This document shows, in pieces, positions 9,389 through 18,184 of a DNA stretch of 60,175 nucleotides. The position numbers and the translations under genes were made by a program. The stretch lies in NCBI GenBank assembly GCA_004297825.1, contig SCSX01000040.1:1-60175 (forward strand), written 5' to 3'. This stretch comes from Spirochaetota bacterium (GTDB taxonomy: Bacteria > Spirochaetota > UBA4802 > UBA5368). Numbering within the stretch: the first letter of the stretch is position 1; the number at the start of each line of letters is the position of its first letter. The notes beneath the pieces are model-generated. The model did no database searches. It saw nothing but the letters and a program-made list of their open reading frames with translations, and was not told the origin of the DNA.

Positions 9389-11092
9389 TCAGTCCGCGCC
9401 CCCGCCCTGTCCGGTTCCGTAGGGCGCGTGCGCGCGTACCGGCATCGTGAAATAAAAGATGCTCCCTTTACCGTATTCGCTTTCCACCCAAATCTTCCCG
9501 CCATGAAGCTCTACCAGTTTTTTCGTGAGGGCGAGACCCAGCCCGGTGCCCTGATACCTTTTCTCCAGGGGAGATTCGAGTTGCGTAAATTCCGAAAACA
9601 ATTTCTGGATTTCCCCGGGCTTGATTCCTATGCCCGTATCCGCGACCGCCGCCAGCACCGAATCGGGTTCGCCCGGCGCGGGCCCAACGGACACCGTCAC
9701 CCGCCCGCCGTCCGGGGTGAATTTGACGGCGTTGCTCATCAGATTGAAGAGTATCTGCTTGATTTTCCGCGCGTCCGCCTCGATAGCCGGGCCTTTATTC
9801 GGTACCGCCTCCATTGAAAGCTCGATGCCGTGCGCGAAAGCCTTCTCTTTGAGCATGGACATCGTCATCCGGACCGCGTCCCCCAGATTGAGCACCTCGG
9901 TATGCATCTCCATTTTCCCCGCCTCCACCTTGGAGAGGTCAAGAATGTCGTTAATGAGGTCCAGGAGGTGGCGGGAGCTCGTGTCGATAAAGTCCAGGTA
10001 TGATAGCTGCTTCTCGTTCAGTCCGCCGTAGAGCCCGTCCTGGAGGATTTCCGCGAAGCCGATAATGGAGTTGAGCGGTGTCCGGAGCTCATGGCTCATA
10101 TTTGCGAGGAAATCGGTCTTGGCCCTGTTCGCCGCATCGGCCGCGCCGAGCGCGATCGCGAGCTCGCTGGTGCGTTCCCGCACGCGCTCCTCCAGTTCCT
10201 CGGTGCGCTCCCTGACCCGCGCCATCTCCGCCTGGGCGCGGACCTTGACGGCGAACTCCCTGTTGATCGTCCTGGCGCTCCAGAGTATCAGGACCGAAAG
10301 CAACGCGATATTCGAAACCGAGAAGAGCACCAGCCCAAAACCCATGCTGTAGTAAGTCAGTGCGCCGCCCATAAAACTGAGCCATCCCAGAAACGCGGGA
10401 ATGATTACGGCGGCGGGGATGAGGCGCCGGATGATGATGCCGCCCGGGCCGCCGCCCGTTGCCGTTGCCATGATGCCGCGATCCGGCGTTACGTGAATCA
10501 CTCCCGCGCCCAGAACCAGAAATGTGACCGCTGTGGGAAGCGCGATCGACGTGTAGGAGCTCGATCCATATAGTTCGTGGATCGAATAGAGATAGCCGAT
10601 AATCGCGACCAGCGCAATCAGCATCGTGAGACACGCCAGTACCTGGCCGGTTATAACCGCGCTCCTGGTTTTAAACAACAGGAGCGCGTACGAGGCGCCT
10701 ATCAGCGTGAAGTTTATCGCCGTCATAGGGGACATGCGTCCGGGATGCGATGTCTGGACGGCTGTGGCGCTCTCGGTGAAAAGCATTTGATCCAGCCCGG
10801 GATTTAGGGAACCCGCGTATTCGACGAGCGTCGCGGCCCCGATAAAGCCGGCCAGCACCGCGCACGATACGGCTGCCGCCCGAATCGAGCGGGAGTGCTT
10901 CTTAAAGGGATTAAGTGCGAGCGCGCCTCCGCACAGGATAAACGCGAACGCGGTGTTGGCCTTGACGGTTACCCAGCCCGGCAGGACGCTTTTCAGGCCC
11001 TGAATATCGAACAGCCACCCCGCCATCACGGCGACGCCGAAGACGAAAACGACTATCCCGCTCCCTCCCGCCACCGCACGATGAGTAGGCAC
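9389..11092 (-). CDS. Membrane sensor histidine kinase
   Basis: About 270 N-terminal residues form eight or so hydrophobic helices with no recognised named sensor domain. A charged coiled coil (about 285-325) and a kinase core follow. The phospho-acceptor His is near residue 334 in ANMSHELRTPLNS, with ATPase motifs NLMSNAVKFTPDGG, DTGIGIK and GTGLGLALTKK. I chose a GTG at 11092, preceded by GGGAG 7-8 bases upstream. A TTG at 11140 would add 16 charged residues without a ribosome site. There is no PAS or receiver domain, so phosphate probably passes to the small receiver two genes downstream. Confidence 0.87.
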   Translation of the reverse strand: MPTHRAVAGGSGIVVFVFGVAVMAGWLFDIQGLKSVLPGWVTVKANTAFAFILCGGALALNPFKKHSRSIRAAAVSCAVLAGFIGAATLVEYAGSLNPGLDQMLFTESATAVQTSHPGRMSPMTAINFTLIGASYALLLFKTRSAVITGQVLACLTMLIALVAIIGYLYSIHELYGSSSYTSIALPTAVTFLVLGAGVIHVTPDRGIMATATGGGPGGIIIRRLIPAAVIIPAFLGWLSFMGGALTYYSMGFGLVLFSVSNIALLSVLILWSARTINREFAVKVRAQAEMARVRERTEELEERVRERTSELAIALGAADAANRAKTDFLANMSHELRTPLNSIIGFAEILQDGLYGGLNEKQLSYLDFIDTSSRHLLDLINDILDLSKVEAGKMEMHTEVLNLGDAVRMTMSMLKEKAFAHGIELSMEAVPNKGPAIEADARKIKQILFNLMSNAVKFTPDGGRVTVSVGPAPGEPDSVLAAVADTGIGIKPGEIQKLFSEFTQLESPLEKRYQGTGLGLALTKKLVELHGGKIWVESEYGKGSIFYFTMPVRAHAPYGTGQGGGAD

Positions 11093-11188
11093 GTTATTCT
11101 CCCGGTACTTCGGCTTTTTGTATAAATGGCGCTTGACCAAATAATACAGCCCTTCCCGGAAAAAGGCAAAGAATTTAGTTTGGGAAAC

Positions 11189-14083
11189 TCAGGCGCGCTC
11201 AAGGAAGCGCTCGACGTCTTCCGGCGCCAGGGGCTTGTAGTAGAGATATCCCTGGAAGAGATCGCACCCCGTCTTTACCAGGAAATCCAGCTGTTCCCTT
11301 GTCTCGACCCCTTCCGCGACGAGCTTGAATCCCAGGTTGTGTCCCAGGGTCACGATCGCCGCGGCGATGGTCTCCGACATGCGGTCGCCGGGCAGGTAGT
11401 CCACGAAGGACTTGTCGATCTTGAGCGCGTCCAGCGGGTAGAGCCGGAGCTTGGAGAGCGAGGAATACCCGGTACCGAAATCGTCTATGGAAAGGGCAAT
11501 CCCCATGCGGTGGATCTCGCCGAGCTTGCGCACCCCGTCCTCCTCGTCGTTCATGATGCCGCTCTCCGTGATCTCGAGCTCCAGCCACTGCGGGTCCAGC
11601 CCCGTCTTCGCGAGCGCCCCGGCGATATCGCGCAGCAGGTCCTCGTGGGAGAACTGGTAGGGGGAGAGGTTCACGGCGATGCGCACCGGCGCGATCCCGG
11701 CCTCCTGCCAGCGCTTTCCCTGGGCACATGCGGTTTCAAGCGCGATGCGCCCTATGTCGATGATCATGCCGTTTTTCTCGGCCAGCGGGATGAACTCGGC
11801 CGGGCTCACGAACGCGCCCGAGGGGGCGCGCCAGCGTATGAGCGCCTCGAGCCCGGCGATGCGGCCCATTGCGTCCACCTTCGGCTGGTAATGCAGCACG
11901 AATTCGTTTTCCTGTATGGCCCGGGAAATCTGCCGCTCCAGGACCAGGCGCGACATCATCTTTTCGTTGAGCGCCCCGTCGTAATAGTGGAAGGCCTTTC
12001 CTCCCCTGCCCTTCGCGATATACATCGCGGACTCGCAGTTTTTCAGGAGCGATTCCGGGGTCGTCCCGTCGTCGGGATATACGACCAGGCCGATACTCGT
12101 GGTGACCGCGATCTGCGCGTCCCCGATGCTGAACGTATCGGCGAAGATATCCTGCGCCTTTTTCGCGATCTTGGCGATCCTGTCCAGGTCCGTTTCCCGG
12201 TCGAAGGTGCCGATCCCCAAGAGCAGCACCACGAACTTGTCCCCCTCGAAATGCGACACGACGTCCTTCTTGAAATAGGTAAGCCTGAGCTTGTCGGCGA
12301 TCGCTTTCAGGAGCTCATCGCCCGCGCCGATCCCGAACATCTCGTTGATGTTCTTGAACCGGTCGACGCCGATACACATGAGCAGGAACTTGTTATTATG
12401 CAAAATCTCCCTCTGGAGCAGGAGCGCGAGCATCTGCTTGTTGGGAAGCTCCGTGAGCGGATCGTAATGCCTGAGCCGGAAGACGTTTTCCTCGTTCTCC
12501 TTGCTCTTGGTGATGTCGATGACGATCGCCTCGATGATGCCCTCGCCGGCAAAGACCTTCGCGGTGATCCCCCCCCAGAAGGTGCTGCCGTCGGTCCGCC
12601 TGAAAAGCACCTCGGCGTTGCGGACCTCGCCGTGCTCCCTCAGGGCGCTGCGAATCTCCTGCCATCGCTGCCCGTCGGCGATCTTTTCCTGGATGGGAAG
12701 CCCGATAAATTCGTCTTTCGACGCGTGCCCGAAAAGCGAGTACCCCATGTCGTTCGCCGCGATGATTGTTCTCTTCGAGAGGTCGATGGTCATCATGCCC
12801 ACGAGGGCGTTCTCGTAAAGGGTGCGGAACTTGTTCTCGCTCCTGCGGCGCGCGCGCTCGTTCTCGGTCTTGTCGGTGGTGTCGCGCATGTTCAGGAGTA
12901 TTCCCCCGATGCAGGGATCGTTCCTCAAATCGCACACGGCAATCTCCACGGTTTTTTGCACGCCGCCGCGGGTGCAAACCCTGATGTTCGGGATGACACC
13001 GTCGCGGCAGGAGGACACCCACATGTTGAGCCGCTCCATTATCACGGAACGGTCCCGGGGATGAAACAGGTCCAGGATGCTGGTCCCGGCGATCTGGATC
13101 GGGGTATACCCCAGCATGGGCTCGATGATCTCGCTCACGTACTCGATATCGCCCGCGGCGTCAACGATGACGATGACCTCGGAAAGGTGCCCAACGATGG
13201 TTTTGAACTTTTTCGCGGATTCCCTGATCTGCCCGCGCGCGCGTTCCATCTCGGTGATGTCGCGGGAGTTCAGCACGAAGCAGGCGGTCGCGTCATTGGC
13301 GTCGCTCACCCGCTTGATGGTCGCCTCGAGCACCCTCCACTCCCCGCCCCCGTGGAGGAAGCGGTACGCGACGGAATGCACGATGGGATGCACCCACTCC
13401 ATCTCGAGCACGGCGGAGAACGCGGCGGCGTCGTCCCAGTGGACGAACTCGGTCTCGTGCGATCCTATCATTTCCACGGGATCGCGCCCCAGTATCCGCC
13501 GCGCCGATTCGCTCTTGAACAATATGGTCCCGTCATGCGCGAGCACGCTTACGATGTCGGTGGAATCCTCCGTGAGGCGCCGGTAATAATGCTCGGTGCG
13601 CACCAGGGCGCGCTCCCCGCTCTCCACCTCGCTCACGTCGCGCATGATGCCGAACGTCCCGGAAAGCACCCTCCCGGAGCCGTTCCCGCCCGCATAGGTC
13701 CCGGTCGCGAATACCTCGTAGTGCGGCTCGCGATGCACCGAACGCGGGCCCGGCCCCGGCTTAAGGCGCACCTTCAGGTGCTTCGTGATGCGCGCCCCCG
13801 TCCTTCGCTCGTCCATGATTCTGGGGGGCTCGTCCGTGCACGCCCCCTCCTCCCGCATCGTCGCGAGGACGCTCTCGCGCGTAACGCGCGGCACGTCCTC
13901 GGGATGGATCACCTCGCTGAAATGCCTTCCCAGGAGGGCGCACGGATCGTGGCCCCATCTCGATATTGAGTTGCTCAGGAAGGTGAATCGACCCTCGGGA
14001 TCGATCTTATACATGATGTCCGGAAGCTCGTGAACGAGCTCAAGGTAGGGAAACCCGGGGATGGCGCTCTCGTCGTGTTTCAC
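11189..14083 (-). CDS. PAS(x4)-GGDEF-EAL c-di-GMP phosphodiesterase, degenerate GGDEF
   Basis: Four PAS domains fill roughly residues 10-535, followed by GGDEF (about 540-695) and EAL (about 710-960) domains. The GGDEF signature reads EGDKF (about 613-617), so the catalytic fourth acidic residue is a Lys and cyclase activity is unlikely. The EAL domain keeps EALIRW (746-748), NLSPYQF, EITESG and DDFGTGYSS, so c-di-GMP hydrolysis is expected, possibly with GTP or c-di-GMP sensing by the dead GGDEF domain. The GTG at 14083 has GAGGG 7 bases upstream. An ATG at 14125 has its AGG directly touching the start codon and is less likely. First gene of the minus-strand signalling operon. Confidence 0.9.
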   Translation of the reverse strand: MKHDESAIPGFPYLELVHELPDIMYKIDPEGRFTFLSNSISRWGHDPCALLGRHFSEVIHPEDVPRVTRESVLATMREEGACTDEPPRIMDERRTGARITKHLKVRLKPGPGPRSVHREPHYEVFATGTYAGGNGSGRVLSGTFGIMRDVSEVESGERALVRTEHYYRRLTEDSTDIVSVLAHDGTILFKSESARRILGRDPVEMIGSHETEFVHWDDAAAFSAVLEMEWVHPIVHSVAYRFLHGGGEWRVLEATIKRVSDANDATACFVLNSRDITEMERARGQIRESAKKFKTIVGHLSEVIVIVDAAGDIEYVSEIIEPMLGYTPIQIAGTSILDLFHPRDRSVIMERLNMWVSSCRDGVIPNIRVCTRGGVQKTVEIAVCDLRNDPCIGGILLNMRDTTDKTENERARRRSENKFRTLYENALVGMMTIDLSKRTIIAANDMGYSLFGHASKDEFIGLPIQEKIADGQRWQEIRSALREHGEVRNAEVLFRRTDGSTFWGGITAKVFAGEGIIEAIVIDITKSKENEENVFRLRHYDPLTELPNKQMLALLLQREILHNNKFLLMCIGVDRFKNINEMFGIGAGDELLKAIADKLRLTYFKKDVVSHFEGDKFVVLLLGIGTFDRETDLDRIAKIAKKAQDIFADTFSIGDAQIAVTTSIGLVVYPDDGTTPESLLKNCESAMYIAKGRGGKAFHYYDGALNEKMMSRLVLERQISRAIQENEFVLHYQPKVDAMGRIAGLEALIRWRAPSGAFVSPAEFIPLAEKNGMIIDIGRIALETACAQGKRWQEAGIAPVRIAVNLSPYQFSHEDLLRDIAGALAKTGLDPQWLELEITESGIMNDEEDGVRKLGEIHRMGIALSIDDFGTGYSSLSKLRLYPLDALKIDKSFVDYLPGDRMSETIAAAIVTLGHNLGFKLVAEGVETREQLDFLVKTGCDLFQGYLYYKPLAPEDVERFLERA

Positions 14084-14416
14084 TGCGCACCCTCGTTGCG
14101 AGACGCTCCCGTGCGGCCGGGGCATCCTTTAAAAGCCGCGGGGGTCCGATATACGTCCGGGAGGGAAAAACGGGAAGCCCGCGCGAAATAACCCCTTCGC
14201 GCCGGGTCCATGCCTCCCGGGTCCATTGTCGCCGGCATACGGTCCATGCGTATCATACCGCCAATCCCCACTCGTAGTGCAGATGAAATCCGACAGGCCG
14301 CAGAATCGTGTGTGCGATGTCCTGTCCGAAAAATACTCCGCCTTTTGCAGGTGCCGTTCTTTTTTTCAATGCGCGCTCGACCGGCGATGCGGGGAAGCGC
14401 GCCTGCAAACTCCATG

Positions 14417-14445
14417 GTTCTATTCAAATTAGACTCGCTTGTCAA
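14417..14445 (-). promoter_or_regulatory. Sigma-70 type promoter P1 for the signalling operon
   Basis: On the minus strand TTGACA (14445-14440) and TAGAAC (14422-14417) are 17 bases apart. The start would be near 14410, leaving a leader of about 330 bases before the GTG at 14083. Confidence 0.5.
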
Positions 14446-14525
14446 CCAGTTTTAGCCAATTTCGTTTTACGCCGCCTGCCGCACCCGGCCACGCGCCCCG
14501 TGCGCTTTCGGCGTTATGCGCAATC

Positions 14526-14553
14526 AGTATACGCACGCATGGCGATTTGTCAA
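14526..14553 (-). promoter_or_regulatory. Sigma-70 type promoter P2 for the signalling operon
   Basis: On the minus strand TTGACA (14553-14548) and TATACT (14531-14526) are 16 bases apart, a near-consensus pair. It lies 43 bases beyond the pirin stop codon and points to the PAS-GGDEF-EAL gene, with a leader of about 435 bases. The rest of 14126-14595 contains no gene I can support. Confidence 0.6.
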
Positions 14554-14595
14554 CCCATTCGCGGATGAATTTTTCAGGGTACGGGGAACCGGGGG

Positions 14596-15501
14596 TCACT
14601 TGTGCTTGATAAAGGTGCCCGCCTGGTATTCCTCGAACGCCACCCGCAGCTCGTCCTGGGTATTCATCACGATGGGCCCATACCACGCCACCGGTTCGCC
14701 TATGGGCCTGCCCGATATGAGAAGGAACCGCGCGGGCTCGGTGCCGGTGGCGACCAGGACCGAGTCCCCGTCCCCGAAATGCACGAGGGTCTCGTTCGCG
14801 ACAAACGGCTCCTGCGTGAAGTCGAAATAGTTAACGCCCTCCGCGTCGTGGGCGAAGGGTTTCCGCTCGTTGCAAAAATAGCATTTCCCTCCGATTACAT
14901 ACGCGAGCGCGGTATGCCCCTTCTTGACGGGATGCGTGTACTCGCAGCCCGCGGGAACGGTGATGTCGAGATATTCCGGCTCGGTAACGATGTCCTTAAC
15001 CGGCCCGGGGGTACCGCCCACTGCGCCGCAGATGATTCTGATCCTGACCCCGCCGCCCGCCTCGACTTCCGGTATATCGGAACTCCTGATCTCCTGGTAA
15101 CGCGGGTCCATCATCTTGTGGGAGCGCGGCAGGTTCGCCCAGAGCTGGAAGCCGTTCATCACCCCCTGCGCGTCGCCCTTGGGCATCTCCTGGTGTATGA
15201 TGCCGCTGCCCGCGGTCATCCACTGGATATCCCCGGCGGAGATGACGCCCTTGTTGCCCATGCTGTCGCCGTGCTCGACGTTACCGCGCAGCATGTAGGT
15301 TATCGTCTCGATGCCGCGATGGGGATGCCAGGGGAAGCCGCGAATATAATCCGACTCCTTCCCCGAACGGAAATCGTCCAGCAGCAGGAACGGGTCGAAC
15401 ATGGTCGCCTCGCCGAACCCAATGGCCCTCTTGAGATGCACCCCGGCGCCCTCGAGTACCGGCCTGCTTTTGATGATCTTCCTGATTTTCCTTATGCTCA
15501 T
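14596..15501 (-). CDS. Pirin family protein
   Basis: A 301-residue bicupin of the pirin family (metal-dependent, quercetinase-like or redox-sensing). The N-terminal cupin keeps the metal ligands: the HPHRGIETITYML block (two His), HGDS, and the GSGIIHQEMP block with His and Glu. The C-terminal cupin is the usual degenerate one. Length matches the family. I chose the ATG at 15501 because GGAGGA precedes it; nine upstream codons in frame are discarded. It is single, flanked upstream by repeats (15531-15634), and nothing nearby suggests a substrate. Confidence 0.88.
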   Translation of the reverse strand: MSIRKIRKIIKSRPVLEGAGVHLKRAIGFGEATMFDPFLLLDDFRSGKESDYIRGFPWHPHRGIETITYMLRGNVEHGDSMGNKGVISAGDIQWMTAGSGIIHQEMPKGDAQGVMNGFQLWANLPRSHKMMDPRYQEIRSSDIPEVEAGGGVRIRIICGAVGGTPGPVKDIVTEPEYLDITVPAGCEYTHPVKKGHTALAYVIGGKCYFCNERKPFAHDAEGVNYFDFTQEPFVANETLVHFGDGDSVLVATGTEPARFLLISGRPIGEPVAWYGPIVMNTQDELRVAFEEYQAGTFIKHK

Positions 15502-15530
15502 GGCTCCTCCAGATACGAAAATGTCCATCC

Positions 15531-15634
15531 ACCTACCCCTCCCTTGACGGGAGGGGCCAGGGGAGGGTGATGATGCCCAACCTGGTATGGTGCTTCTTCA
15601 CCCCCACCCGGCCTCCCCCATCAAGGGGGAGGGG
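15531..15634. repeat. Palindromic CCCTCCC repeat pair, copy 1
   Basis: Two hairpin-forming halves in inverted order, 15531-15572 and 15599-15634, separated by about 26 unrelated bases. Each has the core CCCTCCCTTGACGGGAGGGG or its G/C-run variant. The same element recurs near 16.6, 33.1, 34.6 and 35.9 kb. It fills most of the gap between pirin and the PEBP gene. Confidence 0.8.
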
Positions 15635-15792
15635 AACGGCTCGCCTATATGCGCTTTTCTTGTTCACGGGCCCGGCTGTTGTTCATACCGGACCTTTCTC
15701 ACTAATTTACAATAGGACCCTTCATCTTTTATCTCCCCCATCTCTTCAATCCCTTCATCCCCCTTTCCGTTACAACGCGCCGATACGCATGT

Positions 15793-16398
15793 TTATGGTT
15801 TTTTTGCCGCTTCCTTCCTCTCGGCCCAGGTCACGAGCGTCGCGCGGGCCAGGGTGTGGGTGAACAGGTTGAACCCGAGGAACGCGGGGGTCGCGTCTTT
15901 GGGGACCCCCAGGGTCTCGACATCGACCGCGTGCACCACGAAATAATAACAGTGCTTCCCGTGGCCCACCGGCGGAGCGGCGCCCAGGAAGCGCACGTTG
16001 CGCGCGTCGTTGGGCAGCATGTACGCGCCCTTGGGCAGGCCCTTCCCTTCCGGCGCGCCCGCCCCCGTCGCGAGCATGGTCACGTTCGCGGGGATGTCCA
16101 CCACGGCCCAGTGCCAGAACCCGCTGGCCGTGGGCGCGTCGGGATCGTAGAGCGTCACGACGAAGCTCTTGGTTTCTTTTGGAAACCCGCTCCACGCGAG
16201 CTGCGGGGAATCGTCCTTGCCGCCGGCCCCGAATACGCCGCTCATCTGGGCGACCGGCATGGCCTCCCCGTTCTTCACGTCGGTGCTGGTCACGGCGAAT
16301 GCCGGAACCTTGGGAAGCTTTTCATACGGATTGTCCGTGCACGACGTGCATGACGCCGCGACCAACACTGCGATAGACAGCAATGCGATACGTTTCAT
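15793..16398 (-). CDS. PEBP (YbhB/YbcL) family lipoprotein
   Basis: A phosphatidylethanolamine-binding-protein fold of the bacterial YbhB/YbcL type, 201 residues. A signal peptide ends in a lipobox (LVAASC or the next Cys, in SCTSC), so it is probably a lipid-anchored periplasmic protein. Family blocks are present: SPQLAW, YDPDAP, FWHWAVVDIP, and GHGKHCYYFVVHAVD near the ligand pocket. The start has AGGAG 7 bases upstream. Function in bacteria is poorly defined. The neighbours give no clue. Confidence 0.88.
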   Translation of the reverse strand: MKRIALLSIAVLVAASCTSCTDNPYEKLPKVPAFAVTSTDVKNGEAMPVAQMSGVFGAGGKDDSPQLAWSGFPKETKSFVVTLYDPDAPTASGFWHWAVVDIPANVTMLATGAGAPEGKGLPKGAYMLPNDARNVRFLGAAPPVGHGKHCYYFVVHAVDVETLGVPKDATPAFLGFNLFTHTLARATLVTWAERKEAAKKP

Positions 16399-16737
16399 CG
16401 ATTCTCTCCTGGTTGAAGGTGTGCGCCCTGCGGATTCCCCTTTTCCCGCTACGAGAAAAGGCTACCGGCTTCCACGGCGCCGTCGGTCGGCACAATGCGG
16501 TTGGATTGAAGAAAGATACGGAAATTAAGACTGCGCGTCAACGTGGGGGGCATAATTTAGATGCTGTCATTGCGTATTCGCTGGAAGCGTTCATCCGCAT
16601 TCCCCTCCCTCGATGCTACCCATTACCCACAAGTTAAAAACGCCCCCCATACCCCCCTCCGGGGGATTTAGGGGGCCTCCTGAGGCAGTTTTTGTGATAT
16701 GGGTAATGGGTAGATCAAGGGGGAGGGGAAGCCCCGC
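16399..16737. other. Gene-free gap holding nested palindromes
   Basis: No gene seen between the PEBP start and the uxaC stop. 16608-16732 holds an inverted repeat nested in another repeat (separate entry). The remaining part, 16399-16605, shows nothing I can name. Confidence 0.7.
16600..16732. repeat. Long palindrome apparently inserted in a CCCTCCC repeat
   Basis: A 14-base arm CTACCCATTACCCA (16616-16629) is matched by TGGGTAATGGGTAG (16699-16712). The arms enclose an AAAAAC/GTTTTT pair and an inner C-run/G-run hairpin. Outside the arms lie CCCCTCCCTCGAT on the left and ATCAAGGGGGAGGGG on the right. These are the two ends of the palindromic repeat seen at 15.6 and 34-36 kb, so the inner palindrome looks like an insertion in its loop. 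Confidence 0.65.
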
Positions 16738-18144
16738 TCACGGAAAGCCGAACCACGCCTTCGCGTTGTGGTAACAGATGTCCCCCACCATTCCGCCCAC
16801 AAGCTCGAGATCGTCCGGAATAAGGCCGCGCCGCATGTCCTCCCCGAGCATGTTGCACAGGATACGCCTGAAGTATTCGTGGCGCGGATACGAAAGCAGG
16901 CTCCGGGAATCCGTCGTCATTCCCACAAAGCGGGAGAGGAGCCCCATGGACGCGAGCGCGCGCATCTGCCGCTCCATGCCGTCCTTCTGGTCGAGGAACC
17001 ACCAGGCGCTCCCGAACTGCATCTTTCCCGGGATCGACGCGTCCTGGAAGCAGCCGATCACCGACGCGATCACCTCGTTGCCGGAGGGATTTACCGGGTA
17101 TAGTATCGTCCGCGTGAGGGAGTCGTCCGCGTCCAGCCGGTCGAGAAAGGCGGCAAGGGGCGCCGCGTGCCGAAAGTCGCCGATCATATCGAACCCGGAA
17201 TCGGGCCCCAGGGCGCGGAAGCGGCGCGTGTTCACGTTCCGCAGCACGCCCATGTGAAGCTGCTGCCCCCATCCCTTCCGGTGGTTGAGACGCGCGAGAA
17301 AATCGAGCATGTGGCCGCGATAGGCGTCCATCTCGCCGGGGCCGGGCGTATCGGCCCCCCGCGCCTTCGCGAACACGCGCGAGGCCTCACGCTCGTTCGC
17401 GACTGTGCCGGGCAACGTCTCCACGCCGTGATCGGCGAGCCGGCATCCCTTCGCATGAAAGAAGTCCTGGCGCGCGCGCAGGGCCTCTTTCATATCGCCT
17501 AACGTTTCGATCCGCGCGCCCGCGGATTTTCCCAGCGCGTCCAGCCACGCGTTGAACAGCGCGGGATCGTCCGCGCGAAGCGCCCTGTCGGGCCGCCATG
17601 CGGGATAGAGCTTGAAACCCGCGGCGCCCGCATCGAAGCGCGCGTGGTGTTCCAGGGAATCGGCGGGATCGTCGGTGGTGCATACGGTCTCGACCTTCAT
17701 GGCTCGCACGAGTCCCCGCGCGCCGAATTCCGGGCCGCGCAGCGCGGCGTTGCAGCACTCGTAGATTTCCCGCGCCGTCTTTTCGCAGAGAAGCGTATCG
17801 GCGATCCCGAAGCAGCGCGCGAGCTCAAGGTGCGTCCAGTGGTAGAGCGGGTTGCCCAGCGTGCGGGGCACGGTCGCGGCCCAGGCCTGAAACTTTTCCC
17901 ACGGCCCCGCGTCCCCGGTGATGAGGCGCTCCTCCACCCCGTTCGCGCGTATCGCGCGCCACTTGTAGTGGTCGCCCTCGAGCCAGAGTTCGGTTATGCT
18001 TTCGAAGCGCCGGTCATCGGCAATGTCCCCTGGCGAGAGATGGCAGTGATAATCGATGATGGGCATGTCCTTCGCGAAGCCGTGGTAGAGCGCGCCGGCC
18101 TCGTCGCTTTCGAGGAGAAAGGTATCGGTTATGAAGGGCTTCAT
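16738..18144 (-). CDS. uxaC: Glucuronate isomerase
   Basis: Interconverts D-glucuronate and D-fructuronate (or galacturonate and tagaturonate), the first cytosolic step of hexuronate breakdown. The 468 residues match the family length. An amidohydrolase-like start with the family signature YHCHLSP near residue 33 is followed by GNPLYHWTHLEL, VCTTDDPADSLEHH, QLHMGVLRN, GMTTDSRS and the C-terminal YHNAKAWFGFP. It follows kdgK by 40 bases on the same strand and is probably co-transcribed from the shared control region at 19.3 kb. The ribosome site is weak, which fits translation after kdgK. Confidence 0.96.
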   Translation of the reverse strand: MKPFITDTFLLESDEAGALYHGFAKDMPIIDYHCHLSPGDIADDRRFESITELWLEGDHYKWRAIRANGVEERLITGDAGPWEKFQAWAATVPRTLGNPLYHWTHLELARCFGIADTLLCEKTAREIYECCNAALRGPEFGARGLVRAMKVETVCTTDDPADSLEHHARFDAGAAGFKLYPAWRPDRALRADDPALFNAWLDALGKSAGARIETLGDMKEALRARQDFFHAKGCRLADHGVETLPGTVANEREASRVFAKARGADTPGPGEMDAYRGHMLDFLARLNHRKGWGQQLHMGVLRNVNTRRFRALGPDSGFDMIGDFRHAAPLAAFLDRLDADDSLTRTILYPVNPSGNEVIASVIGCFQDASIPGKMQFGSAWWFLDQKDGMERQMRALASMGLLSRFVGMTTDSRSLLSYPRHEYFRRILCNMLGEDMRRGLIPDDLELVGGMVGDICYHNAKAWFGFP

Positions 18145-18184
18145 CGTGGTTTTCCGTTATGCGATACTCTACTCACTTTCAAGC

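Noticed and set aside
11126-13969. Plus-strand open frame of 947 codons
   Set aside because: It is antisense to the PAS-GGDEF-EAL gene, which has clear domains and motifs. The plus frame is Arg/His/Pro-rich shadow coding typical of high-GC DNA.
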